Origin: Siphonodentalium dalli
Taxonomy: Eukaryota > Mollusca > Scaphopoda > Gadilida > Siphonodentaliidae
Assembly (NCBI GenBank): GCA_032622095.1
Contig: CP136061.1
Location: 65,163,127-65,227,126, forward strand
Length of the DNA stretch: 64,000 bases
Direction of reading: 5' to 3'
Shown here: positions 44,009 through 55,392 of the stretch, piece by piece
Layout: every line of letters starts with the position of its first letter
Numbering within the stretch: the stretch's first letter is position 1
The notes under the pieces: generated by a model
What the model saw: the letters and a program-made list of their open reading frames with translations, nothing else
Databases searched by the model: none
What the model was told of the DNA's origin: nothing
Made by a program: the position numbers and the translations under genes

Positions 44009-44147
44009 CAAGCCTTGAAATAGTGTGTGTCATTTGGCAGAATGAGGTCCTCAGAGAGTGAATTTAGTGATGCTACCCCGCATAGTGGGCTAGCATCACC
44101 AAATTCACCTCATTCTGCAAATGACAGACACCCTATTTCAAGGCTTG
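44009..44147. mobile_element. hAT-M short copy, 139 bp, exact 8-bp TSD
   Basis: Starts CAAGCCTTGAAATAGTGTG and ends CCCTATTTCAAGGCTTG. Exact flanking duplication TCCAAATT at 44001-44008 and 44148-44155. The whole element is one foldback: 'cagaatgaggtc' / 'cctcattctg' and 'gtgatgcta' / 'tagcatcac'. It is the cleanest member and fixes the family's termini and target size. Confidence 0.92.
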
Positions 44148-44304
44148 TCCAAATTATTGTATTACCAATAAAAAGTCCTATAATAACAGATTTAACTTGG
44201 CAGTTTAGAGATGGTGAGTGGGGCTTACAACTTCCATATATGGTGATTCCAAGTTCAAATTGGAATTCCCCGAGATCCAGAGATTTTGAGATGTATACTC
44301 ATGG

Positions 44305-44813
44305 AGTTCAGTAGCCCAGTGGTTAGAGTTTTTGACTTATAATGGTGTTAACACACTGGCAAGAGTTCGTGCCCAGCTGGTGGACTATAGTCTCCGCAAC
44401 AGTAACTTGGCCAGATTAAGTGGTGTGTGTGCTGTTGGGCAGCATGCTGTTTCAAATCTGGCGCCAGTGACCCTTGGGCAAGGTCACTTGTACTGTGTTA
44501 GTTGGGTGGTACCTAGACAATAAATAGGGTCCTGGTTGTTGGGTATCCATAAGCCGCTCTAATGAAGTGCCTGTGAAATGGCAGCAGACACAAGACTGGG
44601 CATTACTAAAAACAGCTGGGGTAATAAGCTAAGAGCTCTTTCCAACAATGTATCACATTATTATAATCAATTAATTTGAAAAATGATCAAGGATATATGG
44701 GTTGATACAAAAATCGGACTTGGCACTGAAAGGGTTAAGCGCTTCGAGTTACACCAGGGATTAAGTGCTATATAAATGCTATACATCATTATTATTATTA
44801 TTATACATTTAAA
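44305..44813 (+). mobile_element. tRNA-derived SINE with (ATT)n tail
   Basis: Head has A box TAGCCCAGTGG (44312-44322) and a B-box-like GAGTTCGTGCCC (about 44363-44374). The tail 'taagtgctatataaatgctatac' ends in (ATT)n at 44787-44803, a style shared with SINEs that borrow a LINE 3' end. A PB-M-like piece ('gggttgatacaaaaatcgga', 'ggcactgaaagggttaa', 44699-44737) seems inserted before the tail. Target duplication not found. Confidence 0.65.
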
Positions 44814-45537
44814 CTGTGAGAGAGTGCAATTGTGAACTTTTCACAAGCATTTATGCAACTAATGTAAATTTTTTTCTATTGAAAGTAGAATTACATTGGA
44901 CAAACATTCTGCAATGACAATCATAATGACAGCATAAAGACTATCTATTCTAAATAATATCTCCAGCAACAATATAAAATCATATCTACATATATGCAGA
45001 CTGGCGGCATTCTGTGGTGTAATGTCATCTGATAGCTAACTACGAACAACCCTATTATTACAGTGGATACATTCCACAAAAGAACATTTTTCTCATCACG
45101 AAAAACTGTTTTAAATGATACCTTATAAGTGTTTGCAGTACTTTAATGGAACGTTATATATCATCCTGAGTAAACAGTCATGATTAAAAGGACGTGGGAT
45201 TCAATAACATGGTTATCATGTATCATCTCATATCAGTAAATACAATATATCATTGGATGCATTCTACTAATGGCAGAAATATTATTAACACTCTCCTAAG
45301 CAATAAAAGTTGGAAGGATTTGCCGAAAAGGCAAATCATAATCTCAATCAAGAGCTAATACCAGGCATGAATATTATAGCCCCGACCCTTAAAGATAAAG
45401 TTAGGACTCCCGTCTCTCTTTATCATCTTAAAAAAAAAACATTCTATACTGAATACTCAATTTTATAAAAGTATACATTGTTATGCCACTATGTCATGGT
45501 TAATGGACGAGGGACTAGAGATTCGGAAAGTAGAAGG
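44814..45537. other. No recognisable feature
   Basis: No gene or repeat supported. Confidence 0.4.
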
Positions 45538-45539
45538 TA

Positions 45540-45854
45540 CAGTGATGCCCTATATAATCGACTCCTTAACCACAGCAGAATTATGGGTAAGTTTTCAGGA
45601 TTTAGCCGGAAATTTAGCTTGTTGCCATTCATCGGAAAGCTCTCACTGAGAGATTCCGATGAATGGCAAAAGGCATATTTCCGACTAAATCCTGAAAAAT
45701 TACCCATAATTCTGCTGCGGTTAAGGAGTCGATTATATAGGGCATCAGTGAGAGCTTTCCGATGAATGGCAACAAGCCATATATCCGACTAAATCCTGAA
45801 AAATTACCCATAATTCTGCTGTGGTTAAGGAGTCAATTATTTAGGGCATAACTG
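45540..45854. mobile_element. TA-M copy 2 with an extra third arm
   Basis: Palindrome 45540-45746 begins CAGTGATGCCCTATATAATC. Its right half is then followed by another right half (45747-45854) ending 'gggcataactg'. TA lies at 45538-45539 and 45855-45856. This gives one left arm and two right arms. Confidence 0.8.
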
Positions 45855-45856
45855 TA

Positions 45857-46534
45857 GTTTCTGAATGTCCAGTCGCGAGTCCATTAACTGACTTAAGACA
45901 CAATTTAAATATAAAAGGGGGTGAACTACTTTCATACTGGTTGACCTACTTTCATACCAATGAACAACTCCGATAAATGAAAACATATAGAAACGTTTTT
46001 CTGTATAAAATAAAAGTCATTGACTCAGCCGCTTGACTGAGAAGATAACCAAGCCCTTGACATGGTTCGTGTTATTAGAGCTTGTGTACTTTTTCGCTGA
46101 GCATGCTTGGAACGCAAATGTAGATAGTTTTATGGTTTTTGAGATATTCTCGTTATATTGTTCCACTGTAAAATTGACATAACTTGAAAGGGCCCCCCCC
46201 CCCCTGCATACAAGTCATTCAGCATCGAAGAGGTAACATGTGTTGGCACTGATAGGGTTAGATTTTGTAATTCGTTACGGCAAATGTTATGAATTATTAG
46301 GATGTCATATTTTGAAAAGTTAATCATGTGTGAAATGATCTATATCGAAATGATGTAACTTATTGATCTCCGGAGAATGGGGAGATAACCTGATGAATGA
46401 TAATTGGTGGAAATCACCCGTTCTGACGCCTGCATTTACAGCAATTTTGTCCATTTATTGATGTCCTTCGTTGGAAACATGTGTTCACTTTTCACATGTT
46501 TGAGTCATATGAATTTTATCCAAAAGGACTATGT
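45857..46534. other. No gene; C-run
   Basis: C-run at 46193-46204; nothing else recognised. Confidence 0.4.
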
Positions 46535-46542
46535 CACGTGTG

Positions 46543-46958
46543 CAAGCCTTGAAATAGTCATTTGTATAATGAGGTGCCCAGAGGGTTAATCTAGTGACGC
46601 TATCCCACATCTAATTCACCCTTTGGGGACCTCATTCTGCTTATGCTTCATGTTATGGGAAGTATCTATAATCTCAAATTAACATTGTTTTTAGTTACTT
46701 TTTCCCTTCTGTTCAGTTTCCATATCCTCTAATTTCCAGAAGATTACATGCATAATCGAGTTGACTAATGGGTGAACATCGCCATCTTCAACTGGGGAAC
46801 TTCAATCTGAACATAGATCTCCCATAGCATTTGAGGCCTAAACAGAATGAGGTTCCCAAAGGGTAATTTGGTGATGCTTTCCCACTATGTGGGGTAGTCA
46901 CTAAATTCACCCTCAGGGGACCTCATTCTGCAAATGTCAGACACTATTTCAAGACTTG
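46543..46958. mobile_element. hAT-M copy, 416 bp
   Basis: CAAGCCTTGAAATAGTCATT at the left, 'acactatttcaagacttg' at the right. Flanks CACGTGTG (46535-46542) and CATGTGTG (46959-46966) match at 7 of 8. Internal order is the same as at 36945 and 49068. Confidence 0.85.
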
Positions 46959-47019
46959 CATGTGTGATCATATCTTTTATAGGGGAAAAGGCAGACTTTG
47001 TTGCATCCAAGACAAAAAG

Positions 47020-47120
47020 ATAGCAGAAGTGCAGAAGGAATGCTATTCATTGGTGGGAAATGTTCAGATAATAAGTTCAACAAACGACCTTATTATGGAT
47101 CTGAACATTTCCAAGGAAAC
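47020..47120. mobile_element. F4 fragment
   Basis: 'agcagaagtgcagaaggaatgctattcattggtgggaaatgttcagataataagttc' in pieces, followed by 'ccttattatggatctgaacatttcc'. Confidence 0.55.
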
Positions 47121-48204
47121 TACTACTTTGGCATCATTATATGCTATTCCAATCTGAACTCTTCATGGGAGTGTTCCACATCACTTTAACTTGGTTGTAT
47201 ATTTATTCATGTGAATGGGTCTATTTTAAAAACAATTATATCTGTTGTTTGTCATAAAATCACGGTTTAATATACATACATGGCCATATAAGTTCATAAC
47301 ATTGCTGTCCAAAATGTTTTTATTGATACTGAATCAAAGTTCAGTTAAACTTTCAGTCATATTCTTCTTAAAGTATTTTTGAAACACTCTGGTCTAGTCG
47401 CTCTCACAACTGGGCTCTTTAGGGAATATCCAACCACTTTCTGTTTGATACTGATTCTAGAGTACTTTTCGATGAGGAATTCAGTGGTGCCGACCGATTT
47501 TTGATAAAAGGGGCCCAAATTCCATTTTTAAGGGCCTGAACCCCAATTTTGGGGTTCAGCACTTTTATCTCAAAGTTGAGCCCCCAATTAGAATTTTATT
47601 GACTTATATGCATCAGTGCCACATACAGGTATAATTTCTGATATTTTCTGTAGGGTTATCAAATATAAATGGAGAATAATCTTGTTCATAGTAGTAATTT
47701 TTACAAATATTATATCCAAATTGACAACACATAGTCATTCCTATATATTAATTAAATGCAGTGACTCTCGATGGCGAAATCATTTTCGTTAGTTAGTAAA
47801 TATTTACATTTGAGCGTAGTTCAGACAATGTTTTCTATGGAGTGGTACGGTCAATTTGCTGCAGATTTTCGGCTATGTTAGTAGAATGGTACATTCCTCC
47901 AGTGGCATAGCGCCCGAACAAGTACATAATATGTCTTTAACTGCATCAAGGTTAGTTTTATTCAAAAATGGAATTTTCAGTTAACATGTCGTGCCTAAAG
48001 AGAACCTAAATATTTTTATTGATATTGGGTTGCCTGTTTGGACCACATTGCAATTGTTTTTTCTCGAATTTTAAGGTAATCTTGTATTGTGAATGATTTA
48101 TTTTGACGAGTATCGCCATTTAGCGGTGTATATTTATGAAATATGATGGCTATTGCAAGAGTTAATTCCGAGGAAAAAATTGGGGTCCTCAGATCCTAAA
48201 CCCT
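47121..48204. other. No gene; one short perfect hairpin
   Basis: Perfect hairpin CTGAACCCCAA / TTGGGGTTCAG at 47536-47559. The segment 47790-47900 resembles 10915-11040. Nothing else recognised. Confidence 0.45.
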
Positions 48205-48470
48205 TTAAGCTTTTCATGACAGAAGCTGTGCTGGTGCAGCATTAAAGATCATGTGCCAGTGCATTATCTTAATATATATGCGAGTCTCTCACATGGAGCC
48301 TCGCATATATATAAGAGAAGGCACTGGCTTACAAGGTCAAGGTAAATAGTGTTGGGCAAATGTATTCTCTTATATATGCGAGGCTCCCAATGGAGACTCC
48401 ATATATAAGAGAATGCACTGGCACAGGGTTTTCACAAAATATCAGGAAGCTCCAGTCATGGAAGGGTTAA
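48205..48470. mobile_element. PB-M copy 9
   Basis: Left end 'ttaagcttttcatgacagaagctg' has lost the CCC; right end 'gctccagtcatggaagggttaa' keeps TTAA (48467-48470). Two inner palindromes are present, the first with an added 'ta' pair on each arm. Confidence 0.75.
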
Positions 48471-48596
48471 ATATTAATGGATTCTCCAACCAGTTATATA
48501 TATATGCTACTCGTCAAGGAGTATTTAGTATTGAAATGGTTGAGGTAACATTCCTCATACAAGTATCAAATCTCAGGGGTGACTTCCCAATCTGGC

Positions 48597-48799
48597 AATA
48601 ATCGACTTCTTAACCACAGCAGAATTATGGGTAACTTTTCAGGATTTAGTCGGAAATATGGCTTGTTGCCATTCATTGGAAAGCTCTGTGTTAGCTTTCT
48701 GATGAATGGCAACAGGCCATATTTCCGACTAAATCCTGAAAAGTTACCCATACAATATTTCTGCTGTGGTTAAGGAGTTGATTATTCAGGGCATTACTG
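48597..48799. mobile_element. TA-M copy 3, left end truncated
   Basis: Starts at 'aataatcgacttcttaacc', lacking the terminal CAGTAATGCCC. The right end '...gggcattactg' is followed by TA (48800-48801). Arms meet near 48690. Confidence 0.8.
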
Positions 48800-48801
48800 T
48801 A

Positions 48802-49059
48802 GATGCTGGAATACTGGGAGTTGTGAAATTATGTCCTTGGAATCATATTTGTCTTGTCAGGATATGAGATATTTATAGTCTCACGGTGACAGTATCTGGC
48901 CACTGTCCAGTGAAACAATTGTAATTGTTCAGCTGGGACCACCATCACTCCTCCACAGAACAAACAACAAATGACATTAAACATCTCAAAACCAATCAAC
49001 AGGCCTCCTACTGGGAATATTGCTCAATATCAGAATGTTGATTCCCTGAAATAATTCTC
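48802..49059. other. No recognisable feature
   Basis: Spacer between MITEs. Confidence 0.35.
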
Positions 49060-49067
49060 CATAGAGG

Positions 49068-49492
49068 CAAGCCTTGAAATAGTGTGTCTGACATTAGCAG
49101 AATGAGGTTTCCAGAGGGTGATTTTAGTGATGCTACACCGCACATTGGACTAGCATCACCAAATTCACCCTCTGGGGACCTCATTCTGCTTAGTCCTCAT
49201 CTTCTGGGAAGTATCTATAGTCTCAAATTTAAATTGTTTTTAGTTACCTTTTCCCTTCTGTTCAGTTTCTATATCCCCTAATTTGCAGATAACATGCAAA
49301 ATTGAGGTGTCTAATGGGTGAACATCATCAACTTCAACTGGGGAACTTCAATCTGATCCTAGGTCTCCCATAGCAGTTGAGGCGTAAAGCAGAATGAGGT
49401 TCCCAGAGAGTGAATTTGGTTACAAAGTGTTACTAAATTCACCCTGTGGGGACCTCATTCTGCAAATGACAGACACACTATTTCCAGACTTG
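49068..49492. mobile_element. hAT-M copy, 425 bp
   Basis: Begins CAAGCCTTGAAATAGTGTGT, ends 'cacactatttccagacttg'. Flanks CATAGAGG (49060-49067) and AATAGAGG (49493-49500) match at 7 of 8. Both terminal foldback blocks and the middle ('cttctgggaagtatctatagtc', 'gggaacttcaatctgatc') are present, making it the longest reference copy. Confidence 0.88.
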
Positions 49493-49500
49493 AATAGAGG

Positions 49501-49837
49501 ACTAACTAATGTTGACAATGACGTTTTACAGTCCAGTTAAATCCTTGCTTAATGTCGTCTTTGATGACTGGTTCGTGGTCTCTCTATTGTTCCCTTGTGA
49601 CTCTGATTCATCCTTCCTAAATTGCGCTGTCCTTGACTGCGGAATATGAATTTATCATAAAGTGTCAGCAATATTTCTGCAACAATTTGCTAGTCTTGAA
49701 ACTGAACATAATGAGTTGACTCACGGCAGTTAGTTTCCACATTTCATGGATAAGAACATCACATTTCTAAATGCCACATGAGAGTTCACATAATAGTCCT
49801 GAAAATGTTGTAATAATACTGCTATCTCACCAGAAAA
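49501..49837. other. No recognisable feature
   Basis: No feature supported. Confidence 0.35.
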
Positions 49838-49978
49838 CTTTGACAAATATTTTCTCATAAGTTATGATTTTGAAAGTTTATATACTTTGATAAATATTTT
49901 CTCATAAGTTATGATTTTGAAAGTTTATATATTTTGATAAATATTTTCTCATAAGTTATGATTTTGAAAGTTTATATA
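49838..49978. repeat. 47-bp tandem repeat, 3 copies
   Basis: Units at 49838, 49885 and 49932 read 'ctttgataaatattttctca' plus 'taagttatgattttgaaagt' and so on; only one or two substitutions separate them, so the expansion is recent. Confidence 0.95.
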
Positions 49979-50351
49979 CTAAATTAAGGAACAAGGACAT
50001 ATAAAATAGTTTTAATTTCCTTAGAGGCATACTTAACAAAGATAAAGCCCACTACATATTTCTTTGTGATCCCTATGTATGCTGATGGATAGTTATACAG
50101 TAGTAAAACCAAAATTTACTATTTTCTAGCATGAAAATTCAGAAATTGCATATTTGCCTTCACCTTGAAAAATGTTATTTGGGAATATACTAAGAAGCTT
50201 ACAATTTTATATCTCTGTTTAAAAAAAAATATTTAGCAATATCTTTCAAAAACCAATTTTCTCTGATACACACAAGTTACTACTCTTAATCACTTTATCA
50301 ATTGTTCATGAAAATCTGTCCAGTCAGCTACATTAGGTGCTACCAATTATA
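49979..50351. other. No recognisable feature
   Basis: AT-rich spacer. Confidence 0.35.
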
Positions 50352-50564
50352 CAGTAATGTCCTGAATAATCAATTCCTAAACCACAGCAGAATTAGAGGG
50401 AAATTTTCAGGATTTAGTCGGAAATATGGATTGTTGCCATTCATCGGAAAGACCTCGATGAGAGCTTTCCGATGAATGGCAACAAGCCATATTTCCGACT
50501 AAATTCTGAATAATTTCCCATAATTCTGCTGTGGTTAAAGGGTCATATACTTCAGGCATTACTC
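50352..50564. mobile_element. TA-M copy 4
   Basis: CAGTAATGTCCTGAATAATC at the left and 'cttcaggcattactc' at the right, TA on both sides (50350-50351 and 50565-50566). 213 bp like copy 1 but more diverged between arms. Confidence 0.8.
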
Positions 50565-51225
50565 TATATGCATGAGGATTCTCTATCCAAGGATCCCCGT
50601 TCTATATTCATAGGAAGCTGAGTCACTGTTAAAGGTGGAGGGTGGTTATTACTCTTGATTAGGACTCAACAAGTTGGCAGCATAGTTATTGGTTTTTACA
50701 ATGGGAGCCTTAGGAGGTGTAGAGGCCATTAAAGAAACGAATTAAAATCCCAGAAAAAAGCCATCAATTTTAGAAAGCTTGATTGATTTTCTGGTGAACC
50801 AAGTGACTTATTACTACATCTGTGCTTCTAGGTCAGAATCTAAGTCCATAAATATCAGATCCTCTATCTGTTCCAGGGAAATTTGTGGCCTGAGATAATG
50901 GAAAGAGTGTTGAAATTACATTAAGAGAATTGAAGTGTGAATTTACAACCATTTAAATGTTTCAAATATTAGACACCATTTTGAAACCAATCTTTCACAA
51001 TATTTCATCTGGTTCACAAAAATCTTTCCTTTGAAATGTGCTCATTTTGTTTGAAGGTTTCAATACAAACAATGGAGCGAAAGTAATTGCAGAATGACAT
51101 ATTTTAGGGTATTGAAATTAATGAACAGTTTATGTTGTGGAAGGGTTTGAGACCTGGCTACATTTCCAGACTTGTATCTTCTAATGTTATTTTAATTATT
51201 TGTTGAATTGCACCGAAAGTCAAGA
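50565..51225. other. No recognisable feature
   Basis: No feature supported. Confidence 0.35.
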
Positions 51226-51233
51226 GCCCTTTC

Positions 51234-51635
51234 TAGTGTTGAAACGATTTGTCGATTAATCGATGTCGACAAATTGTTCACTAAAAGTCGAATCCAGAAA
51301 CTAGAGTCGATTAGTTGCATTAAATTGAGCAGACACTATGTTTTAACAGGGAACTTGTTAACAGCAGTATCACCCAGTGATTTACTTCAATTTTAAAACA
51401 ACATATAATTTGATGACATATTTAAAGGTAGATACTTACTACATTTGTTGACAGTGTTGGGTAGATCAAAAGACATTATCATCAGGCAAATTTCTCGTCA
51501 TTTTATTTAGTACTCAATGTCACATAGTAAAAGGGATGTTTTCCATGGGAATGGGGTTTGTCGATTAGTTGACTTCCAATCGATTTTTGACTGTCGATTA
51601 GTCGACTACGAAAAACCCTAGTCATTTCAACACTA
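51234..51635. mobile_element. hAT-like MITE, 402 bp, exact 8-bp TSD
   Basis: Starts TAGTGTTGAAACGA and ends TCATTTCAACACTA. Exact duplication GCCCTTTC at 51226-51233 and 51636-51643. Inner sub-repeats of 'gtcgattaatcg' / 'cgattagtcgac' occur at both ends. A 62-codon frame inside has no meaning. Confidence 0.9.
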
Positions 51636-51643
51636 GCCCTTTC

Positions 51644-53125
51644 AGCTTTCAGAAAAAAATAGGACAAAGTGAGAAGGTATATTCTACAAATGTCATCGAG
51701 TTTTCAAAGTGACATAAAATGTCAAGTCTCAAATTAAACCTGGTAATTGCACACGTTTGTCACATTCCATATTCAACTCTGTCAATAAATGCCGGAAATA
51801 CAGACTTATTACAACTTGGAAATAGTCAAAATTACTCAAAAAGAAGGTTTTATTTTGTTCTTCGCTGCAGATTAACTGGGACCCTGTTCATCTATTAGAG
51901 ACAATGATTTCTATCAATTCAATTAAGAAATGAATGTAAAGTTTGGGTATGTTTTATTGACGGGTATAGCGCTGTGCACGTTGGGCACATTGTTTGCGGT
52001 TCACACTGAATGTGCTCAGACATCCACAGCGACTAAAATACCACTCAATAAAACACACTCAAACTACATTCATTTCTTTCAATTTATATAGCTTTTTCCT
52101 AATTAATTTTTACAAACTCAAACTGACCTTTTTTAAAATGTCTGTAGTTATATTATATCATGCAGCCCTGTAAGTTAGCCCAATATTCTCTAGATTATTC
52201 TATGGCCACGCACTAAAAAAACATGCCCATTTATTCTATCTACTGCATTTAGTCAACCAGCAACAAGATGTAAAATCGGTTTGTGTTATGGTGTATTTTA
52301 TTGGGACATGAAATGCATGAGCAAATTGGCAGATGACCAATCACTGAACAGGTTTTAGTGTAACACACATGCTGTGTAAATATCTTGTTGAAGCACACAA
52401 AGTCTGTATGTAAGTGTCTGATGTGCTTTATACTGACCTAACTATTTGATGCCCAAAATATGGTAATGTCCTGAAATGATAGGTTATTCTGAGGCTTAAG
52501 ATTATACAAGACTGTAAGTGGTACATGGGAATTATAATTTTTAATTGGTCACTTGATATCTTCCATTAAACTAATGGATAGTTCAGTGTATTTTAAAGAG
52601 GAATTGAAATGAGATTGAGAACACTGTACTATTGATATAACGAACAATTCAATTGGAAGTAACGTGTAACAGTAGACTAGAGAACATGGTGGTGATTCAG
52701 AGTGAACATTGAGATATTAGCGTCGGTCTATAGAACATAAGCCGATGACAACGTTCCACAGGACACAGCAGGGGAAATCACCTAAAATATTACATGGCTA
52801 CATTCATGAATAAATGATGAAGCAATCATCGCTCAGATACAGCCAATTCAGCTTGATGTCAGTCAAACTCAGTGAACAGGTCCATTCCATATTGAGACAT
52901 GACTTAAAGGTAGAATGTCATTATGTACAAGGCTACTTCAGCTCTGATGCTCAAGTGAGCTAGCTACTCATTTCTAAAGAACTTGATAATCTTTTTTTAC
53001 TTATAGTGTCAGATATCAAATAAAAGGGAAATGGCTATAATGAAAATACACAGTGGCGCCGAAAGCAAAATTATAAAGCGCAAAACTTCCAGAAAAGAGC
53101 ACGATTTTCAATTTAGAGATAAAAT
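51644..53125. other. No supported gene
   Basis: No domain, RNA or repeat identified. Confidence 0.4.
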
Positions 53126-53133
53126 ATTAACGT

Positions 53134-54486
53134 TAGGGCCCGACGAAGCTTCGAGATTCGATTTGATTTCGAATCTTACGTTCCGATTCAATTCGATTCA
53201 AAAGCGGTCGGGTGATTCGGGATATTTCGAATCGTTATATACAAGTCATTTATCACCAGGAATAGACTGCATTATCTATAAAAACTGTTCATTATGTCCC
53301 CAATACTTAACCTGAGTCGCCTTCCGCGAACATCTGGGACCTCCGTGGTCCAATGTGTACAGGGTAAGTTGCCCAATAGCTCACTGCTCATATATATATA
53401 TATTGGTCTCCCAGTCCCAGTGCTGGTTACTTGTGGAATGTCGGTGCAACCTGCAGGTAGGTCTGTGATGGTTCGCGTGTTCATCACGGTTGTACCGTAA
53501 TAGTAGCGCACAGTTTCCCCCACTACATAAATCCAGCAATGTCACGATATAGTCCGGCCCCAGCTGCCAAAGCAAGTGAATTTCTTGTGGGACATATTTG
53601 TATGTCGGTATCTGAAATCTTACCAGAAAAGCCTATATTGCGTTACACAGTTCAATCAAATAATATACATTTTTTTTATTTCAAATTTAAAACGATATAG
53701 ATATATTAAATAAACATTTTGGGCTCCATAATGTCGTCTCCAAATCCGACTAACATCTTTAAACAACATATATGTTATCCGGGAAATGGAATATTGTTGT
53801 CCATTCAGCTTTCCGACGGACAGGCCCAAGTTGGGATACTATAGTTCAGGCCTTAACATTCGACGAGAATCACTGAATCGATTCTCGTAATGATTCTCGC
53901 GAAACTTTTCCGTTTTCAGTGCTTCATGACTAACTTGATTCGGCATTTGGTTCTTGCAAAATGAAATTTATTTTGAGCCCTTTAGTTCCTGTAATCCCCT
54001 TGGCATATGCGCCATTCCCAAGTCACGATGCGCAATATTGATATCGCGCGTGCACGCCTGCTTTGCATGACAGGGTGAAGCGTACATGCGCAGAAGAGTT
54101 TGCATTGACTATAATCAGACTCCATTGACTCCAAAGTTCCAAACTGCTTACTTTTCACGAACTTCAATCACACATAGTGGCAGTGGCACAAAATATGAAA
54201 TGATGTACCATTGTCATATATTAAACTGTTTTAAACTGTGATTAAATATTGTTCATATCATGTCATATAAATTAAGTTTAAAGAAACGTCCTTTGTAATC
54301 TGAGTTATCTCACTGACGTTATAAAATCATCGGACATTTGCCCCCATTATCATTCATAAATGTACCTCCCACTGATCGGTACCGCGAATCTACTAAAGTG
54401 TTTGAAAAAGATTCGATTCGATTTCGAATCATTATCATGATTCGAGATTCGATTCAATGTTGAAATTGCCGATTCGTCGGGCCCTA
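53134..54486. mobile_element. hAT-like element, 1353 bp
   Basis: Starts TAGGGCCCGACGAAGC and ends TTCGTCGGGCCCTA; flanks ATTAACGT (53126-53133) and ATTAACAT (54487-54494) match at 7 of 8. Near both ends are runs of 'gattcgatt'/'cgaatc' sub-repeats. Inside is a (TA)n stretch at 53390 and short frames without a transposase domain, so it is non-autonomous. Confidence 0.8.
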
Positions 54487-54609
54487 ATTAACATAAAAAA
54501 ACGAGAGGCCGATCACGATCGGCAGATGTTTAACCCATACCTTGGCGATAACGATTAGCTATTTTCATAAATCCTTACACCAACCTTTTCAACAATTCAC
54601 ATCTTACTA

Positions 54610-55013
54610 TTAAAGCTACTCGATCCGATTAAGCACCCCTCAGTTACGTTTTATTTGGCTTCGGGGGTAAAAAATATTTTATTCAAATCGAGGAACCCAT
54701 TCCTCAAAGCTCAGAATAAGCAGATATCAATTTTTAAAATCTATTATCTTTAACCACCTGGGATATTTAGTGGCCGTATGAAAGTTGATGAAGATGGATA
54801 ACTCTAAAATCAAGTGTTTTTTTTGTGTCAGATATATGACAAAGTAGCAAAATTTCATTGTACAAAATGTTGATAAATAAAAGATTTTGGGCAATTTTAT
54901 ACTAGTGGACTGTGGTTAGCATTATTTTTGGGCAATTAATTGACTCTGATAACAGAAGCGGAATTTCAAAAAAACTGTTGTTGTTGGAATCTGATGGATT
55001 GAGTACCTTTAAG
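54610..55013. mobile_element. F5 family copy 2
   Basis: Left end 'ttaaagctactcgatccgatt', right end 'ctgatggattgagtacctttaa': inverted termini TTAAAGGTACTCNATCC. Internal order as at 35333 and 59567. Confidence 0.75.
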
Positions 55014-55387
55014 TTCACAAGTGGCATAAGACTTATTGGGCACCTTCCATATGAACATGGATATGGCATTTGATTCCAACCTATTAAGTCAGTTTAAAAT
55101 AGATATATAGTCTTATAGAGCTCAGTCCATAGTCAGGCAGAAGAACCATACATAACAGTTAAAGATAAACTATTTAAAAAAAATTGTAAAATATGATTGA
55201 TAATGATTGGATATAACATACTTTAATGCATAATTATGAGATAACTAGAGGTCACCAGGGATATGAGATTGAAGATATTAGATTTATTACATTGGATAGC
55301 ATACTGTATGTCTATGGAATGGGTGGGTTAATTTTGATAATATTTTAAAGCAATTAAACCAAATGACCCTCTCTGTACAGGTTAACC
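55014..55387. other. No recognisable feature
   Basis: No feature supported. Confidence 0.35.
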
Positions 55388-55392
55388 GTTAG

